Assembly (NCBI GenBank): GCA_937930275.1
Contig: CALGLM010000150.1
Span: 1 to 5,093 of the forward strand
Direction: 5' to 3'
Length of the DNA: 5,093 bases
From: an uncultured Ignavibacteria bacterium
GTDB lineage: Bacteria; Bacteroidota; Ignavibacteria; Ignavibacteriales; Melioribacteraceae
Shown piece after piece: positions 1-5,093 of the stretch (position 1 is the first letter of the stretch; each line of letters starts with the position of its first letter). Under the pieces are notes generated by a model. The model had not been told where the DNA came from. It saw nothing but the letters and a program-made list of their open reading frames with translations, and did not search any database. A program made the translations under genes and the position numbers.

Positions 1-765
1 AATTCCCATTGTGTTAATCATACCGCCTACTATAGGATATAACGAACCTTCTTCGGCTTTGCTGGGCACAAAGTTTTCATCTTCATTTGTAAAATCACTA
101 AAATTTATATTATTTGACTTTAATAAATCACTTAAATCCTGAAAAGTTAAGGAAAGATTTAAAGTATTGGCATATCTATCCGATTCGATTTTTTTAGCAA
201 TGCAAGGTCCAAAAAAAACAACAGCAATATCATTCCCAAATTCTTTATGCAATAGTAATGTATGCGCCATAACCGGAGAAAGAAGTTCAACAATATTTTT
301 TTTGTATTTTGTGGCATGCTTTGCAATAAAATCAACAACTGAAGGGCATGCGGATGATATATAAATTCCCGGTTTGGAATTGCTTAAAATTTCATTTAAT
401 CCGCCGGTTACCTCTTGGGCACCCAAAGCAGTTTCACTTACTCCCGTAAAGCCCAATTTTTTTAATGCGGCAATTAATTGTGTGCTTGAAATATTCGGAA
501 AATTGGTTATCCATGAAGGCGCTATTGAAGCATAAACTTTGCCTGAAGTTTTTAACAATAATTCAAGCCTGCTTAAATCATCTCTAATTTTTTTAGCATT
601 AACAGGACAAGTTACAACACAATGACCGCATGCGGTACATAATTCCGGTATAATGCTTGCATGACCTTCATTAACTTTTATTGCTTTTACCGGACACTCC
701 CTAACGCATTTGTAACAATCTTGACATTCAACTAAAGCCGTGTATATGGGATAATTTTGGTCCAT
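1..765 (-). CDS. Putative sensory [FeFe]-hydrogenase-type protein, N-terminal part (runs off left edge)
   Basis: The first 255 residues are visible, starting at ATG 765-763; the rest lies beyond position 1. Residues 14-24 (CxxCxxCxxxCP) and 43-53 (CxxCxxCxxxCP) form a 2[4Fe-4S] ferredoxin domain. From about residue 75 the [FeFe]-hydrogenase large-subunit domain follows. Its first H-cluster motif, normally TSCCP, reads SSACP (137-141): C140, the [4Fe-4S] ligand, is kept, while the preceding proton-transfer cysteine is A139. The second motif, normally MPCxxKxxE, reads GPCIAKKIE (186-194): C188, K191 and E194 are kept, and Met is Gly. The third motif (ExMACxxGC) would be off the window. As I recall, this Cys-to-Ala change marks group C (HydS-like) putative sensory hydrogenases, not bulk H2 producers. 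The protein is cytoplasmic with no signal peptide. The ATG directly follows the ferredoxin TAA, with a weak AGAG ahead, so translation is probably coupled. Any C-terminal PAS domain cannot be seen. Confidence 0.87.
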   Translation of the reverse strand, partial: MDQNYPIYTALVECQDCYKCVRECPVKAIKVNEGHASIIPELCTACGHCVVTCPVNAKKIRDDLSRLELLLKTSGKVYASIAPSWITNFPNISSTQLIAALKKLGFTGVSETALGAQEVTGGLNEILSNSKPGIYISSACPSVVDFIAKHATKYKKNIVELLSPVMAHTLLLHKEFGNDIAVVFFGPCIAKKIESDRYANTLNLSLTFQDLSDLLKSNNINFSDFTNEDENFVPSKAEEGSLYPIVGGMINTMGI

Positions 766-1035
766 TTATTTCTCTACTATATTTAATGTCTTTTGGTTAT
801 TTAATAAATTGTTTAATATGTCAACTAAACTACCTGAATCCATTTTGTTATATAATTTGCCGTTCAGCTCAATATTTGGACCATTACTACACTTGTTTTC
901 ACACCTACTTCCCACAAGTTGAATATCAATATCCAGATTATGATTTTCGACAAATTCCTCAAGTATATCCAAGTTTTTGTGGTTTCCGCGTGCAAAACAG
1001 GAACTACCCATGCATATTTTTATTAAATTACTCAT
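766..1035 (-). CDS. Thioredoxin-like [2Fe-2S] ferredoxin
   Basis: This is a complete 89-residue protein. Four cysteines, C8 and C13 (CMGSSC) and C45 and C49 (CENKC), give the Cx4C...Cx3C pattern of the thioredoxin-fold [2Fe-2S] family, like the C-terminal domain of NuoE/HydC subunits. The following NGPNIELNGKLY stretch is also typical of that fold. It likely carries one [2Fe-2S] cluster and passes single electrons in the cytoplasm. Its start codon overlaps the rex stop by 4 nt (ATGA, 1035-1032), and its stop abuts the hydrogenase-type start with no gap. The three genes are thus almost certainly one transcript, and the natural partner is the downstream hydrogenase-type protein. There is no diaphorase (NuoF-like) domain in the window, so a role as a stand-alone NADH-dehydrogenase subunit is less likely. 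The partner assignment is inference from gene order; the family call rests on the cysteine spacing. Confidence 0.88.
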   Translation of the reverse strand: MSNLIKICMGSSCFARGNHKNLDILEEFVENHNLDIDIQLVGSRCENKCSNGPNIELNGKLYNKMDSGSLVDILNNLLNNQKTLNIVEK

Positions 1036-1748
1036 AAATAAAATTCCGGTTGGTTGTTTTTTAGGCTATTACGTTTTATGTTTACCGAAAGTACGGCAAT
1101 GCTGCTTGCCAAGTCTTCATTTAATACTGTAATATAGTCAGGTACTTTTAGTTGGCTGTGTGTAAAATTCCAAATCCCTTTAATACCTGCTTTAATTAAC
1201 AAATCAGCCGTTTCTTGGGCAACTGATTCTGGTACGCATAAAACACCAATATCGTTATCGGTTAATAATGCTATTTGGGGAATTTTAGAAATATCGAGAA
1301 CCGGTTTATCGTGTATTAATGTGCCTATTTTTGAAGGGTCGTTATCAAACGCAGCTATAATATTAAATCCGTGTTGCTCAAAACCATTGTAACCTAATAA
1401 TGCAGAACCCAAACTTCCTGCACCTACAACTATAACATTAGTTTTATCGGATGATTTTATAAGTTTTTCTATACCTTTAATAAGTTCGGGAATAGAGAAT
1501 CCGATTTTGGGTTTGCCTATTACTCCGGTAAACGCTAAATCTTTACGTACTTTTATCGGATCAATATTTAGTTCTTTTGCTATTTTTTCGGAAGATACTA
1601 CTTCTCTGCCAATAGCGGTAAGTTCCCATAACACACGCAAATATTTTGGATACCTTCTAATAGTAGGTAATCTTAACCCTTTTAGTTGTTCTTCTTTTGT
1701 TTGTGTTATTTCTTCGGTTATGGCGGTTTTGTTATTCTTCTTTTTCAT
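1032..1748 (-). CDS. rex: Redox-sensing transcriptional repressor Rex
   Basis: This 238-residue protein is slightly longer than typical Rex (about 210) because of a Lys/Glu/Thr-rich N-terminal extension of about 25 residues. The winged helix spans about 27-85, with the family hallmarks LPTIRRYPKYLRVL and a recognition region IDPIKVRKDLAFTGVIGKPKIGF. A Rossmann domain follows, with GAGSLG (109-114) after the NVIVV strand and the AAFDNDP (132-138) loop that binds NAD(H). C-terminal residues of about 205-225 should form the domain-swapped dimer helix. Known Rex proteins bind operators at low NADH/NAD+ and release them when NADH rises, controlling fermentation, hydrogenase and respiratory genes. 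The start is ATG 1748-1746, with GGAG (1758-1755) 6 nt upstream, the best ribosome site on this strand. It is first in the unit with the ferredoxin and hydrogenase-type genes, so it is probably autoregulated. Confidence 0.95.
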   Translation of the reverse strand: MKKKNNKTAITEEITQTKEEQLKGLRLPTIRRYPKYLRVLWELTAIGREVVSSEKIAKELNIDPIKVRKDLAFTGVIGKPKIGFSIPELIKGIEKLIKSSDKTNVIVVGAGSLGSALLGYNGFEQHGFNIIAAFDNDPSKIGTLIHDKPVLDISKIPQIALLTDNDIGVLCVPESVAQETADLLIKAGIKGIWNFTHSQLKVPDYITVLNEDLASSIAVLSVNIKRNSLKNNQPEFYL

Positions 1749-1754
1749 ATTAAT

Positions 1755-1758
1755 CTCC
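1755..1758 (-). promoter_or_regulatory. Ribosome binding site of rex
   Basis: GGAG on the minus strand, 6 nt before the rex ATG at 1748. It supports this start. The other two genes of the unit have only weak sites and probably depend on translational coupling. Confidence 0.7.
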
Positions 1759-1765
1759 GTTTATT

Positions 1766-1821
1766 AAACGATAAAATTATATCGATAAATAAATATCGAT
1801 AAAAATATATCGAAATATAAC
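1766..1821. repeat. Four tandem 14-bp CGATA repeats upstream of rex
   Basis: Four units begin at 1766, 1780, 1794 and 1808, an exact 14-bp period. Plus-strand cores are AAACGATAAA, TATCGATAAA, TATCGATAAA and TATCGAAATA. Units 2 and 3 contain the self-complementary octamer TATCGATA, so the array reads as both direct and inverted repeats. It lies 18-73 bp upstream of the rex ATG, inside the probable leader or promoter. It does not match the usual Rex operator (palindromes of the TTGTGA-N6-TCACAA or TTGTTAA type). It could be a lineage-specific Rex site or the site of another regulator. The period and cores are seen directly; the operator role is inferred. Confidence 0.6.
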
Positions 1822-1845
1822 TGTTGAATATGAAAAATGCAACAA
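1812..1845 (-). promoter_or_regulatory. Possible Bacteroidota-type promoter of the rex unit
   Basis: On the minus strand TTGTTG (1845-1840) is followed after 20 bp by TATATTTC (1819-1812). This resembles the Bacteroidota -33 (TTTG) and -7 (TAnnTTTG) pair with one mismatch in the -7 box. Transcription would then start near 1805 and the 14-bp repeats would sit in the early transcribed region. A competing candidate is a perfect TATAAT at 1781-1776, but it has no convincing -35. Such sequences arise easily in AT-rich DNA, so this is weak. Confidence 0.2.
1822..1844. promoter_or_regulatory. Imperfect 23-bp palindrome, possible operator
   Basis: The arms are TGTTG (1822-1826) and CAACA (1840-1844), with further symmetric AT pairs inside (8 of 10 arm positions match). 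The TGTT/AACA ends recall Rex sites (TTGTTAA...TTAACAA), but the centre is longer than the usual Rex operator. It lies between the -33 and -7 elements of the possible rex promoter, where a repressor would block RNA polymerase, and also in the shared region ahead of the divergent cytochrome genes. Confidence 0.25.
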
Positions 1846-2009
1846 TTTTGATGAAAAATTTATGTAGTAAAAAAAAGATAAAATCTAAATAAATTATAAA
1901 AGTTATAATAATAATTGGTAATTATCTCCTAACTATTATTCATTCTGCTTTTTTGTTATCTCATTTTTTATTATTTTAATAAAATTCATAAAAATTAAAA
2001 AAAATAAAT

Positions 2010-2582
2010 ATGAAAGGATTCGTTTTTGGTAAGATTGTTCCATATATGGTAATATTTATCAGTTTAATAGCGGGCGCAATTTTTGTTGACTACTTATTAC
2101 ATCTTGCCGGTTTGGTATATTTAGGAAGATATATGGGAATATTAGGTACATCTTTAATACTAATTTCATTTTCCTATTCATTGAAAAAGCGGAAATATAT
2201 TAAAAGGGGTAAAATAAAAACTTTTCTAAATAATCATGAAATGCTTAGCTGGATTGGTGCATTATCTATATTAGTGCATGCCGGAATACATTTTAATGCG
2301 ATAATTCCATGGTTAGCTGTTTTTTCAATGTTGATAGTTGTTGCCAGCGGTATTACAGGCAAGTACTTATTAAGACAGGGTATTGAAGAATTAAAAAACA
2401 AGGAAATTAAAACAAGAGAAATTGAAGGAGATACTAACAGCGAAAATCAATTAATTTATTTAGCTTTACTCGTTAAAAAGATGCAACAATGGAGAAAAGT
2501 ACATTTTCCTTTAACGGCAATTTTTATTACACTTAGCGTATTCCACATTATTTCAATATTGATTTATTGGAGTGGTTTATGA
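2010..2582 (+). CDS. Di-haem cytochrome b-like membrane subunit
   Basis: This 190-residue integral membrane protein has about five hydrophobic segments (about 9-32, 38-57, 75-95, 98-116, 164-187). Two of them carry paired histidines at the same spacing: H76/H90 and H165/H179, both HX13H. The positive loop after segment 2 (KKRKYIKRGKIK, 59-70) and the charged loop 121-163 should be cytoplasmic. Both His helices then run inside to outside, letting H76 pair with H165 and H90 with H179 to hold two stacked b haems across the membrane. That is the layout of quinone-reactive cytochrome b subunits. The named family is not certain, since the sequence is short and divergent. The gene overlaps the decahaem cytochrome by 4 nt, so it probably passes quinol electrons to it. 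The start has an A-rich leader and no Shine-Dalgarno sequence. Confidence 0.72.
   Translation: MKGFVFGKIVPYMVIFISLIAGAIFVDYLLHLAGLVYLGRYMGILGTSLILISFSYSLKKRKYIKRGKIKTFLNNHEMLSWIGALSILVHAGIHFNAIIPWLAVFSMLIVVASGITGKYLLRQGIEELKNKEIKTREIEGDTNSENQLIYLALLVKKMQQWRKVHFPLTAIFITLSVFHIISILIYWSGL
2569..2572 (+). promoter_or_regulatory. Ribosome binding site setting the cytochrome c start
   Basis: GGAG lies 6 nt before ATG 2579 and inside the end of the upstream gene. An in-frame ATG at 2567 would overlap or precede this site, so 2579 is preferred. That start also gives the ATGA stop/start overlap with the cytochrome b-like gene. Confidence 0.7.
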
Positions 2583-3475
2583 AAACAATTATTGCTGCTA
2601 TTATCATTACTATAGTTATTTCATCGGTGTTAACACTAAATTTTCCGTATTATGCAATTAACCCGGGAATCATTCCGGATTATCACAAAGCGATGCAAAA
2701 CGATTGTAATAAATGCCATACGCCGGTTAACGGAAGTCAAAAAAAATGCCTAAACTGTCATAAAATTAATTCAATAGGAATTAGTGATAGTATAAATATC
2801 AAACATAATTTTTTAAACTTAAAAATAACTACATTACATCAAAATTTAAAAAGTAAAAATTGTGAAATATGCCATATAGAACATATAAACTCAGTGGATT
2901 TTAAAAACCACTTAAAGTTTAATCATGTTAATATTCAAGAAAAAATACAAAGCAAGTGTGAAAAATGCCATATTTCTGATAAACCGAATGATAATATTCA
3001 CAACAGTTTGGATAATTGTATTGATTGTCATACAACAACAGTTTGGAGTATTGACAATTTTAATCACGATAAAAAGATACTTAACGGCACAGAATGTATT
3101 GTGTGTCATAAAAATAACAAGCCGGATGATTTAATCCATAAAAACGATGGTAAGTGCAGCGAATGTCACTCTACAAAGGAATGGAAACCATCACATTTCG
3201 ATCATGCAGATCATTTTGTTTTTGATGAAGACCATCCCAATAAATGTAGTAATTGTCATACTGATAAAAGTACTTTTAAAGTTTATTCATGCTATAATTG
3301 TCACGAGCATGAAAAATCAAAACTGTTAGCAGAACATGCAGAAGAAGGAATTTATAATATTGATAACTGTAAAAAATGTCACAATTCAGGGAATAAACAC
3401 GAAGTAAAAGAACATAAAAGAGAATCAAAAGAAAGAAAATCAGAACGACATCATGATAATGAGGATAACGATTAA
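2579..3475 (+). CDS. Decahaem c-type cytochrome, membrane-anchored or periplasmic (cytochrome c3-like family)
   Basis: From the chosen start the protein has 298 residues; the open frame reaches back to ATG 2567 (302 residues). Residues about 2-22 are a hydrophobic signal or anchor segment with no clear cleavage site. Ten CXXCH motifs for covalent c haem begin at C43, 57, 95, 127, 147, 173, 193, 223, 238 and 264. Many extra histidines (e.g. H36, 76, 87, 102, 111, 116, 163, 209) can serve as distal ligands, so bis-His low-potential haems are likely. Residues 127-172 and 173-222 form a tandem two-haem repeat: CxxCHx3KPxDxIHx5CxxCH, then TxxWxxxxFxH. The tail after residue 270 is strongly charged (Lys, Glu, His, Asp, Arg). 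It needs a c-type maturation system outside the cytoplasm. With the cytochrome b-like partner it probably carries electrons from the quinone pool into the periplasm; the final acceptor is unknown. Confidence 0.92.
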   Translation: MKTIIAAIIITIVISSVLTLNFPYYAINPGIIPDYHKAMQNDCNKCHTPVNGSQKKCLNCHKINSIGISDSINIKHNFLNLKITTLHQNLKSKNCEICHIEHINSVDFKNHLKFNHVNIQEKIQSKCEKCHISDKPNDNIHNSLDNCIDCHTTTVWSIDNFNHDKKILNGTECIVCHKNNKPDDLIHKNDGKCSECHSTKEWKPSHFDHADHFVFDEDHPNKCSNCHTDKSTFKVYSCYNCHEHEKSKLLAEHAEEGIYNIDNCKKCHNSGNKHEVKEHKRESKERKSERHHDNEDND

Positions 3476-3518
3476 TTTAGTTTTTACATCATTTATCAAA
3501 ACAAATGAAAACTAAATT
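3474..3518. terminator. Hairpin between convergent genes, probable bidirectional terminator
   Basis: Perfect 11-bp arms AATTTAGTTTT (3474-3484) and AAAACTAAATT (3508-3518) enclose an inner 5-bp stem, CATTT (3490-3494) with AAATG (3503-3507), around an 8-nt loop, with a 5-nt bulge on the left side. It begins within the cytochrome c stop codon and ends 2 nt before the stop codon of the opposing transporter gene. The stem is AT-rich and lacks a strong downstream T run, so its efficiency is uncertain. Confidence 0.55.
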
Positions 3519-3520
3519 TA

Positions 3521-4444
3521 TTAATCAAAATTTCCCATTGGGTCAACATGAACAATTACCGAAGTACTTTCGCCAAATTCCTTACGAATTTTATTTTCGA
3601 CCGTATCGGCAATTTGATGAGCTTCTACAACTGTAAGATGTCTTTCTACTTCAATATGCATGTCAATAGCCCAATAACCACCGATTCTACGCGTGCGTAA
3701 CCGATGCGGATTAAAAGCTCCGTCAACTGATTTAACGTGATTAATTATAAGCTCTTTTTCGGAATTTGGAAGAGAAACCTCTAACAACTCTTGAATATTA
3801 AAAATAGTAATATCGTATGCAACTTTAAAAATAAAAAAACTTACAATTACAGCTGCCAAAGGATCTAATATCGCAAACTTTTTGCCTAATATAACAGCTC
3901 CTCCAATACCTAAAAATGTTCCGATTGAAGAAAATGCGTCTGAACGATGATGCCAAGCATTAGCAATAACAGCACTACTCTTAATTTTTTCGCCTATCTT
4001 AACTTGGTATCTGTACAACCATTCTTTAATACCTATTGAAAAAAGAGCTGCAATAAGAGCAAGAATGCCTGGTGTTTCAAGTTTTCCGCCGTTAAGTGAA
4101 AAAATGACATTTTTAATCCCGCTGTAAAAAATGCCGGCTGCTACTATCAATAATGCAAGTCCTACTAAAAAGCCGGCTAAAGTTTCAAATTTGCCGTGGC
4201 CGTAATCATGGTTGTCATCAATAGGTTTTTTTACAATTTTAAAACTAAAAATTACAACTACATCTGTAGCAAAATCACTTAGCGAGTGAACGGCATCTGC
4301 TATCATGGCAGCGGAATTTCCGAAAATACCTGCAAAAAATTTAAATAATGTAAGTACACTATTAATAACCAACCCAATCCAAGTTATCTTAGTTGCTAAA
4401 TCAGCCCGTTGAGTAGCTTCATTTTCAAAAGCTGAATTATTCAT
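3521..4444 (-). CDS. Cation diffusion facilitator family metal exporter (FieF/YiiP-like)
   Basis: This is a complete 307-residue protein of normal family length. Six membrane helices (about 18-40, 44-68, 87-108, 125-142, 170-188, 192-211) precede a cytoplasmic ferredoxin-like dimerisation domain (about 212-307). The transport site is H53xxxD57 on helix 2 (VHSLSD) with H165xxxD169 on helix 5 (HHRSD); FieF itself has D in place of H53. The loop site DDNHDYGHGK keeps D76, H79 and H83, matching the FieF interface zinc site. The C-terminal domain has H263 (DMHIEVE) and H299/D301 (HVDP), as in the regulatory metal site. The family exports divalent ions (Zn2+, Fe2+, Mn2+, Cd2+) by proton antiport. 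The HD-HD site is compatible with Zn or related metals but does not settle the substrate. The gene follows the phosphatase-like gene after a 10-nt gap, likely the same transcript. Confidence 0.95.
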   Translation of the reverse strand: MNNSAFENEATQRADLATKITWIGLVINSVLTLFKFFAGIFGNSAAMIADAVHSLSDFATDVVVIFSFKIVKKPIDDNHDYGHGKFETLAGFLVGLALLIVAAGIFYSGIKNVIFSLNGGKLETPGILALIAALFSIGIKEWLYRYQVKIGEKIKSSAVIANAWHHRSDAFSSIGTFLGIGGAVILGKKFAILDPLAAVIVSFFIFKVAYDITIFNIQELLEVSLPNSEKELIINHVKSVDGAFNPHRLRTRRIGGYWAIDMHIEVERHLTVVEAHQIADTVENKIRKEFGESTSVIVHVDPMGNFD

Positions 4445-4454
4445 AATTTACACT

Positions 4455-5093
4455 CTATTTATCTTTAATTTTAATAGTCATTATAGTCAAATTTCCGGGT
4501 TGTTCGTATCCTTTACAATACTCGTCAATATTCTTGATAAAAATATTTATTAAATGTTCGGCTGGTTTTAACCAATTTTTCAATGCAACTTCTTCAAATT
4601 TTACTGGAGCAAATTTTTCGTTTCTTAATCCGGTAAGTTCAATCATTGTATTGGAAGTAAGAATAAACATATCGTTTTTCTTCAGTTTTATTTTTTCGGC
4701 AGTATAAGTTTTTTCTTCTGAAGGAATGCCTAAAGGAAGTGCAAAAGGAGCAAGATATTTTAATTTTCCGCTACGTACCATAATTCCGTATTTTATGCCG
4801 GTATTAATATAATAAAATTCTTTAGCGGAAATGTTGTATGTTCCGCAAAGTAGTTGCATTGTTTCTTCTTTTATGTCTTCTTTAGTCATAAAATCGTCAA
4901 CATGTTTAACAAAAGATTCGAGAGGTTGATTTAATTTTGCGTATGCTTCAAAAGCCGATTCCAATTTATTAAATAATAATTGTGTTTTTAAGCCCTTAAT
5001 TTGTGATGTTGCCAAAACAAAATATAAAATTTCCTCATTATAAAAATGTGCATTATAATAATCGGTATAACTTTTTTTAGCAGGAAGATAAGT
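4455..5093 (-). CDS. Degenerate SpoIIE/PP2C-type phosphatase domain protein, C-terminal part (runs off right edge)
   Basis: The frame is open to the right edge, so the 212 residues seen are the end of a longer protein; a TTG at 5015 inside the domain is not a credible start. The PPM fold is recognisable: PAK...YTDYYN (like GGDYYD, 4-14), FVLATSQIKG (like the DVSGKG strand, 25-34), FYYINTGI (like NAGH), LPLGI, LKKNDMFILTSN (like GD.L.L.TDG) and a final GNLTIMTIKI (like DD.T). The metal-binding acids are mostly gone: D of DVSGKG is Thr, TDG is TSN, DDxT is GNLT; only D11 of the first motif remains. The protein is therefore probably inactive as a metal-dependent phosphatase, perhaps acting by binding a partner as a pseudophosphatase. 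Its N-terminal sensor domain, if any, is out of view. It precedes the metal exporter by 10 nt. Confidence 0.75.
   Translation of the reverse strand, partial: TYLPAKKSYTDYYNAHFYNEEILYFVLATSQIKGLKTQLLFNKLESAFEAYAKLNQPLESFVKHVDDFMTKEDIKEETMQLLCGTYNISAKEFYYINTGIKYGIMVRSGKLKYLAPFALPLGIPSEEKTYTAEKIKLKKNDMFILTSNTMIELTGLRNEKFAPVKFEEVALKNWLKPAEHLINIFIKNIDEYCKGYEQPGNLTIMTIKIKDK

Noticed and set aside
786..1037. Plus-strand open frame opposite the ferredoxin gene
   Set aside because: Antisense to a gene with intact cluster ligands. Its composition (Tyr, Ile, Cys, Phe rich) looks like a reverse-frame shadow.
1507..1767. Plus-strand open frame opposite the start of rex
   Set aside because: It is antisense to a clear Rex protein, its translation resembles no family I know, and low-GC coding readily leaves such open frames.
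1766..1821. Short regular repeats considered as a CRISPR array or replication iterons
   Set aside because: Units are only 14 bp with no unique spacers, so it is not CRISPR. No DnaA boxes, rep or dnaA gene lies nearby, so an origin is unsupported.
1911..1925. Small hairpin ATAATT-GGT-AATTAT in the intergenic region
   Set aside because: A 6-bp all-AT stem with a 3-nt loop is expected by chance in such AT-rich DNA and has no adjacent signal.
2567..2578. Upstream ATG giving four extra residues (MEWF) on the cytochrome c
   Set aside because: GGAG at 2569-2572 is well placed for ATG 2579, which also gives a positively charged signal start (MKT) and the ATGA overlap.
2925..3329. Plus-strand open frames in another phase inside the cytochrome c gene
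   Set aside because: The cytochrome frame carries ten CXXCH motifs across this stretch; the alternatives have no motif and no ribosome site.
5013..5015. TTG as the start of a 186-residue phosphatase-like protein
   Set aside because: The frame continues open to the edge with recognisable domain sequence (PAK...YTDYYN) ahead of it, so the gene begins outside the window.

Overview
The window is AT-rich and codes on both strands. It looks like an anaerobic, redox-flexible bacterium. Three things suggest this: an [FeFe]-hydrogenase-type protein next to a Rex NADH sensor, a ten-haem c-type cytochrome, and mostly weak Shine-Dalgarno sequences with A-rich leaders. The Bacteroidota/Ignavibacteria side of the tree is my best guess, but nothing here proves the lineage.

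Left part (1-1748, minus strand): three tightly coupled genes in transcription order. These are rex (NAD(H)-responsive repressor), a small thioredoxin-fold [2Fe-2S] ferredoxin, and an [FeFe]-hydrogenase catalytic-domain protein whose C-terminal part lies beyond position 1. The hydrogenase keeps the ferredoxin clusters and the visible H-cluster ligands. It has alanine where catalytic enzymes carry the proton-transfer cysteine, which marks it as the putative sensory (group C-like) type. The unit therefore reads as a redox/H2 sensing and regulation device.

Middle (1749-2009): a 261-bp divergent intergenic region. Next to rex it holds four copies of a CGATA-type motif at an exact 14-bp period. 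Farther out is a 23-bp imperfect palindrome (TGTTG...CAACA) that coincides with a possible rex promoter.

Right of that (2010-3475, plus strand): a two-gene electron-transfer module. A membrane protein with two HX13H helices, the layout of a di-haem cytochrome b, overlaps by 4 nt a membrane-anchored or secreted decahaem cytochrome c. Together they look like a quinone-pool to periplasm electron conduit. The divergent arrangement makes control by Rex plausible but unproven. The module ends at a hairpin shared with the convergent genes on the other side.

Right part (3521-5093, minus strand): a two-gene run. First comes the C-terminal part of a SpoIIE/PP2C-type phosphatase domain in which at least three of the usual metal-binding positions are not acidic, so it is probably a pseudophosphatase. 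It continues beyond the right edge. Ten nucleotides later comes a complete cation diffusion facilitator (FieF/YiiP-like metal exporter). No RNA genes, mobile elements or CRISPR arrays were seen.
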